Shown piece after piece: positions 43,877-53,110 of a stretch of DNA of 64,000 nt. The notes under the pieces are model-generated. The model did not search any database. It saw only the letters and a program-made list of their open reading frames with translations, and had not been told where the DNA came from. This DNA is from Paraoerskovia marina DSM 21750. Lineage in GTDB: Bacteria > Actinomycetota > Actinomycetes > Actinomycetales > Cellulomonadaceae. The number at the start of each line of letters is the position of its first letter. The stretch's first letter is position 1. The translations under genes were made by a program, and so were the position numbers. The stretch is from the NCBI RefSeq assembly GCF_000701465.1, contig NZ_JNIY01000004.1:372001-436000 (forward strand). The letters are read 5' to 3'.

Positions 43877-45439
43877 TCAGGCGTCCTTCCGGAACATGGC
43901 GAGCATCCGGTAGGCGACGGCGAAGCCACCGAAGATGTTGATCGACGCCACGGTGGCGGCGACGCACGCGAGGATGGTGACGAGCAGGTTGTCGCTCCCG
44001 ATCTGCAGGAGCGCACCGACGATGATGATCCCGGAGATCGCGTTGGTCTGCGCCATCAGGGGCGTGTGCAGGGAGTGGGAGACCTGCGAGATCACGTAGT
44101 ACCCGACGATCGTGGCGAGGACGAGGACCGTCGCGTGCCCGACGACGTCGGGCGGGGAGTAGGAGAGCGCCAGGATCAGCAGGACGGCGGCGAGCGCCCC
44201 GCCGACGAGGTTGCGACGGGACCGGCGCTCCTTGGCCTGCTGGGCGGCGTACGCCTGCGCGGCCGGGTCGACCGGGGGCGGTGTCTCCTCGGCGGGCTCG
44301 GCCACCGGGGCCGCAGACACCTGCACGGGCGGCGGCGGCCACAGGGTCTCGCCGGCGTGGGTGACCGTCATGCCGCGCTGGACGACGTCCTCGAGGTCGA
44401 GGGTGAGCTCGCCGTCCTTCTCGGGCGTGAGCAGCGCCATCAGGTGGACGATGTTCGTCCCGAGCAGCTGGGCCGTGTGCTGCGGCATGCGCGACGTGAG
44501 GTCGGTGGCACCGATGATCACGACGCCGTTCTCCGTGACCACGCGCTCGCCGGGGACGGTCAGCTCGCAGTTGCCCCCGCCGGACGCGGCGAGGTCCACG
44601 ATCACGCTGCCGGGACGCATGCCGGCGACCATCTCGGCGGTGATGGTCGTCGGTGCGGAGCCTCGCACCAGGGCCGTGGTGATCACGACGTCGGCGCGCG
44701 CGGACTCCTCGGCGTACATCGTGCGGGTGAGCGCCTCCTGCTCCTCGGTCAGCGCGCTGGCGTACCCGTCGGAGCTCACCTCCTGCTGGGCCTGCGCCGC
44801 CTGGACGAAGGTCGCACCCATCGACTCGATCTGCTCGCCCACCTCGGGACGCACGTCGAACGCCCGGACCTGTGCGCCGAGGCTCGCGGCGGTGCCGAGA
44901 GCGGCAAGGCCCGCCACGCCGGCCCCGATGACGAACACGTCGGCCGGCGGGGTCTTGCCGGCGGCGGTGACCTGGCCCCCGAACATCGCCCCGTACTCCG
45001 TCGCGGCCTCGACGACCGCGCGGTACCCGGCGACGTTCGAGAGCGTGCTGAGCACGTCGAGCGACTGCGCCCGCGAGATCCGGGGCACGGCGTCCAGCGC
45101 CATCGCCGTGACCTCCTGGGCGCGGAGCTGTTCGACGAGAGCGGGGCGGCTCGCGGGGCTGAGCATCGAGATGAGCGTCGCGCCCGGTCGGAGGCGCGCG
45201 ACGTCGTCCGGCTCCGGTGGGTTCACGGCCGTCACGACGTCCGCGCTCCAGGCGCCCGCGGTGTCGGTGACGGACGCGCCCGCCTCGACGTACGCGTCGT
45301 CGGCCAGGTGGGCGAGGTCGCCCGCCCCGGACTCGACGACGACGTCGTACCCGAGGTCGACAAGCTGTGCGACGGTCCGCGGCGTGGCGGCGACGAGCCG
45401 CTCACCGGGCCGATGTTCGCGGGGGACACCGATTCTCAT
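43877..45439 (-). CDS. pntA: NAD(P) transhydrogenase subunit alpha, fused form
   Basis: 520 aa, combining the NAD-binding domain I (residues 1-380: [53 protein letters not shown] in pieces) and the membrane segment II (about 425-520, four TM helices) in one chain, as in E. coli, whereas some bacteria split them as PntAA and PntAB. A Pro/Glu-rich linker (residues 385-410) joins the parts. ATG at 45439. A TACTAT -10-like box lies near 45519-45524 on the minus strand in the 182-bp divergent region with glycerate kinase. Confidence 0.94.
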   Translation of the reverse strand: MRIGVPREHRPGERLVAATPRTVAQLVDLGYDVVVESGAGDLAHLADDAYVEAGASVTDTAGAWSADVVTAVNPPEPDDVARLRPGATLISMLSPASRPALVEQLRAQEVTAMALDAVPRISRAQSLDVLSTLSNVAGYRAVVEAATEYGAMFGGQVTAAGKTPPADVFVIGAGVAGLAALGTAASLGAQVRAFDVRPEVGEQIESMGATFVQAAQAQQEVSSDGYASALTEEQEALTRTMYAEESARADVVITTALVRGSAPTTITAEMVAGMRPGSVIVDLAASGGGNCELTVPGERVVTENGVVIIGATDLTSRMPQHTAQLLGTNIVHLMALLTPEKDGELTLDLEDVVQRGMTVTHAGETLWPPPPVQVSAAPVAEPAEETPPPVDPAAQAYAAQQAKERRSRRNLVGGALAAVLLILALSYSPPDVVGHATVLVLATIVGYYVISQVSHSLHTPLMAQTNAISGIIIVGALLQIGSDNLLVTILACVAATVASINIFGGFAVAYRMLAMFRKDA

Positions 45440-45621
45440 GAGATCCACGCTCCCGTTCTGCGCCGTTGCCGCCGGCGCTGGTGCGGACGGAGGTTCGACG
45501 TGCTCGACTGCCAGGCGAATAGTAAAGGACTTCCCATGTCGGGCGGGAGTCCATTGCAGGATGCGAGACAAGCACGGGGGAGATTACGATTCTTCAGGTC
45601 GACAGCAGAAGGGCCGGGAAG

Positions 45622-46821
45622 ATGGACTTTGCTTTTTCGCGACGTTCGGCCACCTCCCGCACGCTCCGTGTCCTCGTCGCGCCGGACGCCTTCAAGGGAA
45701 CCCTCGCCGCCGACGAGGCCGCGCGTGCGATGGCGGAGGGCGTCCTCGCGGCCGCGCCAGACGCGGAGGTGCTGACCCTCCCCATGGCGGACGGGGGTGA
45801 GGGCACGCTCCGGGCGTTCGTCGCCGCGTCGACCGCAGATCCCTCTGCGGACGCCGTCGAGCTCGTTCCTGTCGAGACGGTCGACGCGCTCGGGCGCCCG
45901 TGCACGGCGCGGTGGGGCCAGGCGGGACGGGTCGCGGTCGTCGAGCTCGCGGAGGCGAGCGGGCTCCCCGGTGTCACGGACCGCCAGTTCGATCCCGTCC
46001 ACGCGTCGACCGAGGGCACGGGTGTGCTGGTCCGTGCCGCGCTGGACGCAGGGTCCCGGGAGATCCTGCTGGGGCTGGGCGGCTCCGCCTCCGTCGACGG
46101 CGGTTCCGGGGTCCTCCGTGCGCTCGGCGTGCGGATCCTCGACCGTCGCGGCGCGGAGGTCCCTCCCGGCGGTGAGGGCCTGCTCAGGGCCTCCGAGCTC
46201 GATCTCGACGGACTGGACGCCCGGGCGTCGGCAGTGCGCTGGCGCCTCGCCGTCGACGTGACGAACCCCCTCGTCGGTCCGCAGGGTGCTGCGCGGGCCT
46301 TCGGGCCGCAGAAGGGTGCGACGGCGCAGGACGTGGTGCTGCTCGACGAGGCCCTCGGTCGGTGGGCCGACGTGCTGGAGGCGGCGACGGGTGTCCGCGT
46401 CCACGACCTGGCAGGGGCGGGGGCCGCCGGTGGTGTGCCTGCGGGACTGGTCGCGGTGCTCGGGGCGGAGATCGAGCCGGGCGCGGAGCTCGTCGCCGAC
46501 GCGCTCGGCATCCCCGGTGCGATGGAGCTGGCCGACCTCGTCCTGACCGGCGAGGGGCGGTTCGACGAGTCCTCGTTGCAGGGCAAGGTGGTCGGGACGC
46601 TCGCGGCCCTGGCCTCGCGGACGGTCGACCCTCCACCTGTGGTCGTTCTCACGGGTCGCGTCGGACTCCCGTTGACCGACGCGGTGGCGGGCGGCGTGAC
46701 GCACGTCGTGGAGCTCGTGCCGGCGGACGGGTCCACCGCCGACGAGCTTCGCGCACGGACCCCCGGTCTGCTGCGGGAGCAGTCCGAGGTCCTCGTGCGC
46801 GAGATCTTGCGTCGCCCCTGA
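45622..46821 (+). CDS. Glycerate kinase
   Basis: Phosphorylates D-glycerate, feeding it into glycolysis. 399 aa, GarK/GlxK family. Motifs: VLVAPDAFKGTLAADEAARAMAEG in pieces, LPMADGGEGTLRAF, GLGGSASVDGGSGVLRALG, VTNPLVGPQGAARAFGPQKGA and LVLTGEGRFDESSLQGKVVG. ATG at 45622 adds about 14 residues before the usual RTLRVLVAPDAFKG start, so a later start is possible. No glyoxylate or glucarate genes nearby. Divergent from pntA. Confidence 0.92.
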   Translation: MDFAFSRRSATSRTLRVLVAPDAFKGTLAADEAARAMAEGVLAAAPDAEVLTLPMADGGEGTLRAFVAASTADPSADAVELVPVETVDALGRPCTARWGQAGRVAVVELAEASGLPGVTDRQFDPVHASTEGTGVLVRAALDAGSREILLGLGGSASVDGGSGVLRALGVRILDRRGAEVPPGGEGLLRASELDLDGLDARASAVRWRLAVDVTNPLVGPQGAARAFGPQKGATAQDVVLLDEALGRWADVLEAATGVRVHDLAGAGAAGGVPAGLVAVLGAEIEPGAELVADALGIPGAMELADLVLTGEGRFDESSLQGKVVGTLAALASRTVDPPPVVVLTGRVGLPLTDAVAGGVTHVVELVPADGSTADELRARTPGLLREQSEVLVREILRRP

Positions 46822-46832
46822 CCTGGCCGGGG

Positions 46833-47408
46833 CTATCCCTCCGTCGCGGGGACGACGTCGTAGGTCAGATAGGCGAACTGGGCCCGCCGGGTCACGTCGG
46901 CGAGCCGCAGCCGGCTCGCCTCGACCCGTCGCGGGAGCAGCGGGGCGCCCCCGCCAAGCGTCACCGGTGCGACGGCGACGACGATCTGGTCCAGCGCACC
47001 GGCGTCCAGGAACTGTCCCGCCAGGTCCCCACCGCCCACGACCCACACGTCCTTGTCGCCTGCCGCCGACCAGATCGAGGGCAGCGTGTCGACGACGTCG
47101 CCGCGCACCACCCGGACGTCGGCGCCGTCAGGCGTGGGCAGGTCGCGCGACGAGAAGACGAAGGTCGGCACCGTGCCGTACAGCGTCTGCCACCGCTCGG
47201 GCTCCGCGAGCAGCTTCTCCTGGTCGACGACCCAGGAGTAGGTCGTCGACCCCTCGACGAGGGCGCCGACCTGCGCGTAGAACTCGCCGAAGAACGCGTC
47301 GGCCTCGTCCCCGCCGTCGTCGACGGCGAACAGCCAGTCCAGCGCACCGCCCTCGTCGGCGATGAACCCGTCGAGGCTGGAGGCGGTGTAGAAGACGGTG
47401 CGAGGCAT
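46833..47408 (-). CDS. Dihydrofolate-reductase-fold protein (RibD C-terminal type)
   Basis: 191-aa protein of the RibD C-terminal / YwjB-like family. Pieces: VFYTASSLDGFIADEGGALDWLF, ALVEGSTTYSWVV, KDVWVVGGGDLAGQFLDAGALDQIVVAVAPVTLGGGAPLLP in pieces. The GG-containing NADPH-binding segment is intact. The substrate is not known; these are usually orphan reductases. It lies 9 bp downstream of the MFS gene on the same strand, so they may be cotranscribed. Confidence 0.86.
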   Translation of the reverse strand: MPRTVFYTASSLDGFIADEGGALDWLFAVDDGGDEADAFFGEFYAQVGALVEGSTTYSWVVDQEKLLAEPERWQTLYGTVPTFVFSSRDLPTPDGADVRVVRGDVVDTLPSIWSAAGDKDVWVVGGGDLAGQFLDAGALDQIVVAVAPVTLGGGAPLLPRRVEASRLRLADVTRRAQFAYLTYDVVPATEG

Positions 47409-47417
47409 CTGCCCAGG

Positions 47418-48923
47418 CTAGACGACGGTGGCGTCGTCGACGGGTCCGTCTTGCACGGGCGGAGCGAGGCGCGCCTCGCGGTCGCCGCGGGTTCGGAAGA
47501 GGAGCGCCGTGACGACGGTGCCCGCCAGGAAGAACCCTGCCGACCACAGGTATGCGACGTCGTAGCTGTGGATCGCCGCCTCTGCCATCACCGCTGCGTC
47601 CGCCGGCTGGTGCGTGCTGACGTACGTCGTGGCGGCGGTCGCGGCGAGCGTGTTGAGCACGGCCGTGCCGATCGCCCCGCCCACCTGCTGGCTCGTCGAC
47701 ACCATCGCGGAGGCGACGCCGGCGTACCGGGGCTCGACGCCCAGCGTCGCGAGCTGGAACGACGGCGGCATCGTGGACCCCATGCCGATGCCCATGAGGA
47801 TCAGCCCGGGCATCACGTCGGTGGCGTACGTCGAGTCGCTCGCGAGCTGCGTGAACCACATCATGCCGACGGCGCTCGTGGCCAGGCCGACGGGGACCAG
47901 GACCTTGGGTCCGAACCGGGGCAGGGTGATGTTGTTCGAGACCTGGGCGGTGATGACGATCGCGATCACCATGGGCAGGAACGCGAGCCCCGTCGTCATG
48001 GGTGAGTACCCCATCGACGACTGGAGGTAGTACGTCAGGAAGAGGAACACCCCGAACATCCCCGAGCCGGCGACGAGGATCGCGACGTACGCGGCTCCGC
48101 GGTCACGGTCGAGGACCACGTGCATCGGCAGGAGGGGTTGCGGGGCGCGTCGCTGCCAGAGGACGAACGCGACGATCAGCACGACGGAGGCGACGAGGGG
48201 GCCCCAGGTCCAGGCAGAGTCCCATCCGCGCGGTTCCGCCTGGGAGAAGCCGTAGACGAGTGCGAAGAGCCCGGTGGAACCGAGCAGGACCCCGGGGACG
48301 TCGAGACTCTGTCGCCGGGTCTGCTCGCCGCGCGGCAGCAGGATCGCACCCGCGACCAGGGCCACCGCGGCGAAGATCAGGTTGACGTACAGGTTCCAGC
48401 GCCAGTCGAAGTTTTCGGTGAGGTATCCGCCGAGCAGGAGTCCGACAGCACCGCCCATGCCGGCGATCGCCCCGAACACGCCGAAGGCGCGGCCGCGCTC
48501 CTTCGGGTCGGTGAAGGTCGTCGTGAGGACCGCGAGCGCCGACGGCGCCAGGAGAGCGCCGAACACGCCCTGGAGCGCGCGGGCCGCCACGAGCATCTCG
48601 AAGCTCTGCGCGGCACCTCCCATCGCCGACGCACCGGCGAACCCGACGAGGCCGACGAGGAACGTGCGTCGTCGGCCGAGGATGTCGGAGAGCCGCCCGC
48701 CGAGCAGCAGGAGGCTGCCGAAGGCGAGCGCGTACGCCGTGACGACCCACTGGCGGTCGTTGTCGCTGAACCCGAGGTCGGCCTGGGCGGACGGCATCGC
48801 GATGTTCACGATCGTCGCGTCGAGCACGACCATGAGCTGGGCGAGGGCGACGGTCGCGAGGACCCACCAACGGTGGGACGGGCGGTGGGGCGCGGGGGTC
48901 CCCGCGGTGGTGGCGGACGGCAT
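47418..48923 (-). CDS. MFS multidrug exporter, DHA2 (14-TM) family
   Basis: 501-aa proton-driven exporter of the EmrB/QacA type with 14 TM segments. Motif D1 LAQLMVVLDATIVNIAMPSAQ, motif A GGRLSDILGRRRTFLVGL and motif C-like ALQGVFGALLAPSALAVLTTTF and GAIAGMGGAVGLLLGGYL. ATG at 48923 with AGGAG upstream. Divergent from a TetR gene with 16-bp direct repeats between them, so local repression by that TetR is likely. Confidence 0.93.
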   Translation of the reverse strand: MPSATTAGTPAPHRPSHRWWVLATVALAQLMVVLDATIVNIAMPSAQADLGFSDNDRQWVVTAYALAFGSLLLLGGRLSDILGRRRTFLVGLVGFAGASAMGGAAQSFEMLVAARALQGVFGALLAPSALAVLTTTFTDPKERGRAFGVFGAIAGMGGAVGLLLGGYLTENFDWRWNLYVNLIFAAVALVAGAILLPRGEQTRRQSLDVPGVLLGSTGLFALVYGFSQAEPRGWDSAWTWGPLVASVVLIVAFVLWQRRAPQPLLPMHVVLDRDRGAAYVAILVAGSGMFGVFLFLTYYLQSSMGYSPMTTGLAFLPMVIAIVITAQVSNNITLPRFGPKVLVPVGLATSAVGMMWFTQLASDSTYATDVMPGLILMGIGMGSTMPPSFQLATLGVEPRYAGVASAMVSTSQQVGGAIGTAVLNTLAATAATTYVSTHQPADAAVMAEAAIHSYDVAYLWSAGFFLAGTVVTALLFRTRGDREARLAPPVQDGPVDDATVV

Positions 48924-48969
48924 CCGGAGTGCTCCTGACGGTGGTCGGTAGGATGAGGATATTCCTGAA

Positions 48970-49001
48970 CTCGTCAGTATCGAAACTCGGCAGTCTCGAA
49001 A
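48970..49001. promoter_or_regulatory. Two 16-bp direct repeats, candidate TetR operator
   Basis: CTCGTCAGTATCGAAA (48970-48985) is followed immediately by CTCGGCAGTCTCGAAA (48986-49001), 14 of 16 bases the same. Both lie between the divergent MFS and tetR starts in an AT-rich stretch flanked by two ATATTCC words. Confidence 0.6.
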
Positions 49002-49019
49002 ATATTCCCAGGAGGAACC

Positions 49020-49655
49020 ATGGCCGACGGGGACACCACGAGTCCCGGCAGCACCCGGAGCGCGCACCACGCCGTCGGGCGCCCGCGGGACTCCGGTCGG
49101 GACGAGGTGATCGTCGCGGCCGCCCGGGACCTGATCTCCGAGGTTGGGTTCGACGCGATGACCATGGATGCCGTCGCGGCCCGCGCCGGAGCCGGCAAGT
49201 CGACTCTCTACCGTCGGTGGTCCACCAAGGAGGAGCTTGCCGTGGATGCCCTGACCTGGGGACTCGGTCCTGGCGTCAGCGTGCACGACGTGCCCGACAC
49301 TGGCTCGCTGCGTGGGGACCTGGCGGAGCTCGAGCGGCTCAAGGGCGGGGACCGGTCCGATCGGGTCATGGCCGGGATACTCCCGGCGTTGCGCCGTGAC
49401 CACGAGCTCGCGCGTGTCTTTCACGACCGGTTCGTGGTGGCCCGCGTCGGCATCATGCGGGCGGTGCTCGAGCGCGCGCGGGAGCGCGGGGAGGTGCCAC
49501 CGGAGCGAGACCTCGACATGGTGGCGACCGTGGCACCCGCGATGGCCGCGTTCCGCCTGGTCATCGGTGGCGAGCGGCCCGACCCGGGGTACATGGCGCG
49601 GGTCGTCGACGAGGTGATCGTGCCGCTCGCCACGGCGCCCGTGTCCCCCGCCTGA
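49020..49655 (+). CDS. TetR family transcriptional regulator
   Basis: 211 aa. HTH: EVIVAAARDLISEVGFDAMTMDAVAARAGAGKSTLYRRWSTKEELAVDAL in pieces; helical C-terminal domain like TetR_C_16/AcrR types. ATG at 49020 with AGGAGG upstream. Divergent from the MFS exporter, 96 bp apart; the usual arrangement for a drug-responsive repressor and its pump. Confidence 0.9.
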   Translation: MADGDTTSPGSTRSAHHAVGRPRDSGRDEVIVAAARDLISEVGFDAMTMDAVAARAGAGKSTLYRRWSTKEELAVDALTWGLGPGVSVHDVPDTGSLRGDLAELERLKGGDRSDRVMAGILPALRRDHELARVFHDRFVVARVGIMRAVLERARERGEVPPERDLDMVATVAPAMAAFRLVIGGERPDPGYMARVVDEVIVPLATAPVSPA

Positions 49656-49692
49656 CGACGGGCGGCACGGGCGCCGTGGTGTGGGTGCCGGG

Positions 49693-50094
49693 TCAGTCGG
49701 TGACGGCGAACGCGTCGATCTCGACGAGCATCTCCTCGCGCGGCAGACCCGTCATGACCGTGGTGCGGCTCGGCAGCACCCCGCCGGGGCTGTGCTTCTC
49801 GACGAACTCGCCGTAGGCCTCGTTCATCGCCGCGAAGTCCTCGCGCTTGGTCAGGTACACGCGCAGCATGACGACGTCGTCGAAGGTGGCACCGGACGCC
49901 TCGACGATCGCACGGACGTTCTCCAGGGTGCGGGTGGTCTGGGCGGCCACGTCGCCGGGGAAGAGGTACTCGCTCGTCGCGGGGTCCACGGGTCCCTGGC
50001 CCGAGACCTGGACGAACGGCCCCTTGCGGACACCCTGGTGGAACGTGTGCGCCGGCGCGGGGGCGTCGGGCGTGGACAGAGCGGTCTTGGTCAT
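49693..50094 (-). CDS. RidA family enamine/imine deaminase
   Basis: 133-aa trimeric YjgF/YER057c/UK114 family member. Pieces: VRKGPFVQVSGQGPVDPATSEYLFPGDVAAQTTRTLENVRAIVEASGATFDDVVMLRVYLTKREDFAAMN in pieces, with the conserved R in LRVYL and late E in REEMLVEIDAFA. It hydrolyses 2-aminoacrylate-type imines released by PLP dehydratases, and the gene just upstream (50118-51473) encodes such an enzyme. ATG at 50094 with GAGGAG upstream. Last gene of the GH20 operon. Confidence 0.92.
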   Translation of the reverse strand: MTKTALSTPDAPAPAHTFHQGVRKGPFVQVSGQGPVDPATSEYLFPGDVAAQTTRTLENVRAIVEASGATFDDVVMLRVYLTKREDFAAMNEAYGEFVEKHSPGGVLPSRTTVMTGLPREEMLVEIDAFAVTD

Positions 50095-50117
50095 CGGATC
50101 TCCTCGGTGTGTGGGGG

Positions 50118-51473
50118 TCAGAAGTCGAACGTGACGAGCTCGAGCACCTCGTCGGGGGCGCCGTCGCAGGCGCTGTCGCCGCCGGAGTCGTCGCCGCGGA
50201 TCACCGCGCCGGTGCGCCACCGGTCGAGAAGCGTGCACGGGTGGGAGATCCCGAGCCCGACGACGTCGCCGGGGCGCACTTGCGCGGTGGTGGGCGTGCG
50301 GTCGGCGGGGGAGTCGTCGAGTCGCAGGTACAGGTGCTGGTCGTTGATCCCCGTGACGGTCGCGCCACGCAGCTCCTGCGGTGCGGACCACGTGTCGTCG
50401 GCCAGGGTTCGCAGCCACAGCGGTGTGGGGAGGTCGATGTCGTCGGCGACGTCGCGGCGCCCGACGTTGCAGATCGCCAGCCCGGGCTCGGGGACGGAGA
50501 CGACCTGGGTCCACACGGTGGCCGCCGCATGCATGGGACTCCGTGCGGGCAGACGGTCCCAGGGGTCCATCCGTGCGCAGTACCCGTGGTCGTGGATGAC
50601 GTAGGCGCCCGAGCGCACGACGACGCGGGTGGGGTGCTCGCGCCCGTCCGGCGTGGTCACGGGGCCAGGGAGCTCCGCGAGGACGACGTCGAGGTACGAC
50701 GACCCTCCCGCGCTGACGACGACGGGGGTGTCGTCCGGGACGAGGCGGTCGCGCACCATCGCCGTGGCGACCTCGCGCAGGCGACCGCACCACGCGGCGA
50801 CGGCGTCGAGGTCTTCCGGCCCGGTGCCGTGGGCCACGCTGCCCTCGTAGCCGGCAGCGCCCAGCAGCCGCAGGCCCGAGGCGGCCACGGCTCGCGCCAG
50901 GTCGCCCGCCTCTGCGGCGGAGCGGACGCCCGTCCGCCCCTCGGGAACGCCCACCTCGACGAGGACGCCCAGGCGCGCCAGCACGTCGTCGTGCGCCCCG
51001 CTGAACGCGCGGGACAGGAGACCGACGCCCTCGGTCGAGTCGACGTAGAGCCAGACCTCGAACGGGGTCCCACCCGGCCGCAACGACTCCTCGAGCTCCC
51101 GGCGCAGCCACCGCAGCTCGCGGGGGTCCGTCAGCTCGTTGGCGAGGAAGAGGTTCTCCCGGCCCCAGGAGCGGGCCGTCCGCAGCTGGCCGGGGGTCGC
51201 GACGGTCAGGCCACGGGCGCCGGCCGCGAGCTGGCGGGCCGAGATCTGCCGGGACATCGTCGTCTTGACGTGCGGGGCGTGCTCGACGCCGAACGCCGCA
51301 CAGGTCTGGGCCATCAACGCGATGTTGTGGTTCAGCGCCGTGTCGTCGAGGGTCAGCAGCGGCCACGCGAACGGGTCATCGACGATCCGGGGCTGGTCCG
51401 CCAGCAGGGCGGCAGCCGCGTGATCGCGGTCCAGGCGGAGCCCCTTGGTGCGGGGGCCGACGACGATCGTCAC
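50118..51473 (-). CDS. D-serine dehydratase-like / D-threonine aldolase-like PLP enzyme
   Basis: 451 aa of the alanine-racemase N-terminal fold plus D-serine-dehydratase-like C-terminal domain. The PLP lysine is in APHVKTTMSRQISARQL, followed by GLTVATPGQLRTA. Putative metal ligands are in VIHDHGYCARM and the H-x-C pair of GLGISHPCTLLDRW. Such enzymes deaminate D-serine or cleave D-threonine with a divalent metal. Its neighbour RidA supports a dehydratase that releases 2-aminoacrylate. GTG at 51473 overlaps the deacylase stop (GTGA) and has GAAGGAAC upstream. Exact substrate unknown. Confidence 0.85.
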   Translation of the reverse strand: MTIVVGPRTKGLRLDRDHAAAALLADQPRIVDDPFAWPLLTLDDTALNHNIALMAQTCAAFGVEHAPHVKTTMSRQISARQLAAGARGLTVATPGQLRTARSWGRENLFLANELTDPRELRWLRRELEESLRPGGTPFEVWLYVDSTEGVGLLSRAFSGAHDDVLARLGVLVEVGVPEGRTGVRSAAEAGDLARAVAASGLRLLGAAGYEGSVAHGTGPEDLDAVAAWCGRLREVATAMVRDRLVPDDTPVVVSAGGSSYLDVVLAELPGPVTTPDGREHPTRVVVRSGAYVIHDHGYCARMDPWDRLPARSPMHAAATVWTQVVSVPEPGLAICNVGRRDVADDIDLPTPLWLRTLADDTWSAPQELRGATVTGINDQHLYLRLDDSPADRTPTTAQVRPGDVVGLGISHPCTLLDRWRTGAVIRGDDSGGDSACDGAPDEVLELVTFDF

Positions 51474-53110
51474 GGGGAAGTTCCTTCTCTCTCGGGTGCA
51501 CGACGACCCTCCGGACGAAGCGCACGGCCGGGAAGCTCGCCCGTCAGGTGCCCGTCCCGGAGGACTCGGACCCCGCCCACCAGCACGTCCTCGACACCCA
51601 CGGCCGGGCGGCGCGGGGCGTCGTAGGTCGCGACGTCCTGCACCTCGTCGGGGTTGACGAGCGCCAGGTCGGCGACGGATCCAGGAACCAGCCTCCCACG
51701 TCCCGCGAGTCCGAACCTCGCGGCCGGGCGCGTCGAGAGGTGATGGCGGGCCTCGGACCATGTCCAGTCGCCGCGGACACGAACGTGCTCGGCGAGGAAG
51801 CGCGCGAACGTGCCCCACCCCCGCGGGTGCGGCATCCCGCCACCGTAGATCGCGTCCGACCCGCCGACGTGCGCCGGGTGCCGCAGGAGCGCCCGCACCG
51901 ACTCGGCCGAGTTCGTCGGCGGCTGTGCGAACACGCAGCCGGCGCGCAGCCCGGACGAGACCAGCAGCTCGACCGCGGCCTGCGCGGGAGAGAGGCCCAG
52001 CTCGGCGGCGACCGCCGGGAGCGAGAGTCCCTCCGACCAGCGCAGGGGTCCGGGGACGTTCGCCATCGTCACCCGCTCCCACAGGTCGGCGAGACCTGGG
52101 AAGTGCTCCCGGTGCAGACGGTCCAGCACGGCCGGGTCCCCGAGCATCCGCACCGCCCGCTCGCGGTCGGCGACCGGCAGCCACGTCGGGAGGGCCACCA
52201 TCGACAGGATCGAGCAGCCGCGCAGGTACGGGTACGAGTCGAAGGTGACGTCGAGACCTCGCGCCAGCGCGTCGTCGACGTACGACGCGAGCTCGGCCGC
52301 CGGGCCGTGGTAGTGCGAGACGTGGGTGCCCACCCCCGAGGCCGACGCGATCCGCATCAGCTCGGCGAACGCCGTACCAGCCCGGTCCTCGTAGCCGCGC
52401 ATGTGGCTCACGTGCGGGAGACCGCGGGCCGCGGCGACGCGGGCGACCGCCACGAGCTCCGCCTCGTCCGCATAGGCCGCCGGGACGTACTCCAGCCCGG
52501 TGGACACGCCGCACGCGCCGTCGTCGAACGCCTGCTCGGTCAGAGCGACGATCCGGGCGAGCTCGTCGGCGCTCGCGGGCCGGTCGGCGTTGCCCGTGAC
52601 GGCGTAGCGGACCGTTCCGTGGGGGACCAGCGTCGCGACGTTGATCGGCGTGGTGCCGTCATAGGTGGCGAGAAGCTCCGCGATCCCGCCGCCGGAGAAC
52701 GTCGGGTGGTCGCCGTTGATCGCCGCGAAGTAGCCGGCGGCCCAGCGGCCCGCGTCGGGGCGTGCGTCGCCGTCGGGGTGGGACGGGTCCGCCGTGGGGG
52801 CGAAGGACACGCCGTCCTGGCCGACCACGATGCTGGTGACGCCCTGACGGAGCATGGCGTGCTGGACGTCCTCGTCCAGCACCGCGGCCTCGCCGTGGAC
52901 GTGGGCGTCGACGAAGCCCGGCATCGCCACGCGGCCGGCCGCGTCCAGGACCCGGACGCCCGCGGGCACCCGCATCGCCCCCGACGGGGCCACCTGCGTG
53001 ACGGTCCCGTCGACGATCGAGAGGTCCGCCGGCGCCGACAGGCCGGTGGGGGACGTCTCGTGCGGGAGGACGGCGCCGCGGACCAGCAGCGTCGAGCTCG
53101 GTGCACTCAT
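51470..53110 (-). CDS. N-acyl-D-amino-acid deacylase (D-aminoacylase) family
   Basis: 546-aa amidohydrolase. Small beta domain, then the metal site GFVDAHVHGEA, GVSTGLEYVPAAYADEAEL, LPHVSHMRGYEDRAGTAF, THVSHYHG and GGSDAIYGGGMPHPRGWGTFARFLAEHVR in pieces, typical of zinc D-aminoacylases that release D-amino acids from N-acyl forms. The canonical second histidine-aspartate signature HxHxD reads HVHGE here. ATG at 53110 overlaps the GH20 stop (ATGA). Cytosolic. In context it would supply a D-amino acid to the next enzyme. Confidence 0.85.
   Translation of the reverse strand: MSAPSSTLLVRGAVLPHETSPTGLSAPADLSIVDGTVTQVAPSGAMRVPAGVRVLDAAGRVAMPGFVDAHVHGEAAVLDEDVQHAMLRQGVTSIVVGQDGVSFAPTADPSHPDGDARPDAGRWAAGYFAAINGDHPTFSGGGIAELLATYDGTTPINVATLVPHGTVRYAVTGNADRPASADELARIVALTEQAFDDGACGVSTGLEYVPAAYADEAELVAVARVAAARGLPHVSHMRGYEDRAGTAFAELMRIASASGVGTHVSHYHGPAAELASYVDDALARGLDVTFDSYPYLRGCSILSMVALPTWLPVADRERAVRMLGDPAVLDRLHREHFPGLADLWERVTMANVPGPLRWSEGLSLPAVAAELGLSPAQAAVELLVSSGLRAGCVFAQPPTNSAESVRALLRHPAHVGGSDAIYGGGMPHPRGWGTFARFLAEHVRVRGDWTWSEARHHLSTRPAARFGLAGRGRLVPGSVADLALVNPDEVQDVATYDAPRRPAVGVEDVLVGGVRVLRDGHLTGELPGRALRPEGRRAPEREGTSP

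Noticed and set aside
45850-45885. Further copy of the VEPVETG repeat in the glycerate kinase gene
   Set aside because: Only about 10 bases (CCTGTCGAGA) match; the kinase reading is ordinary for the family here, so this is chance similarity.
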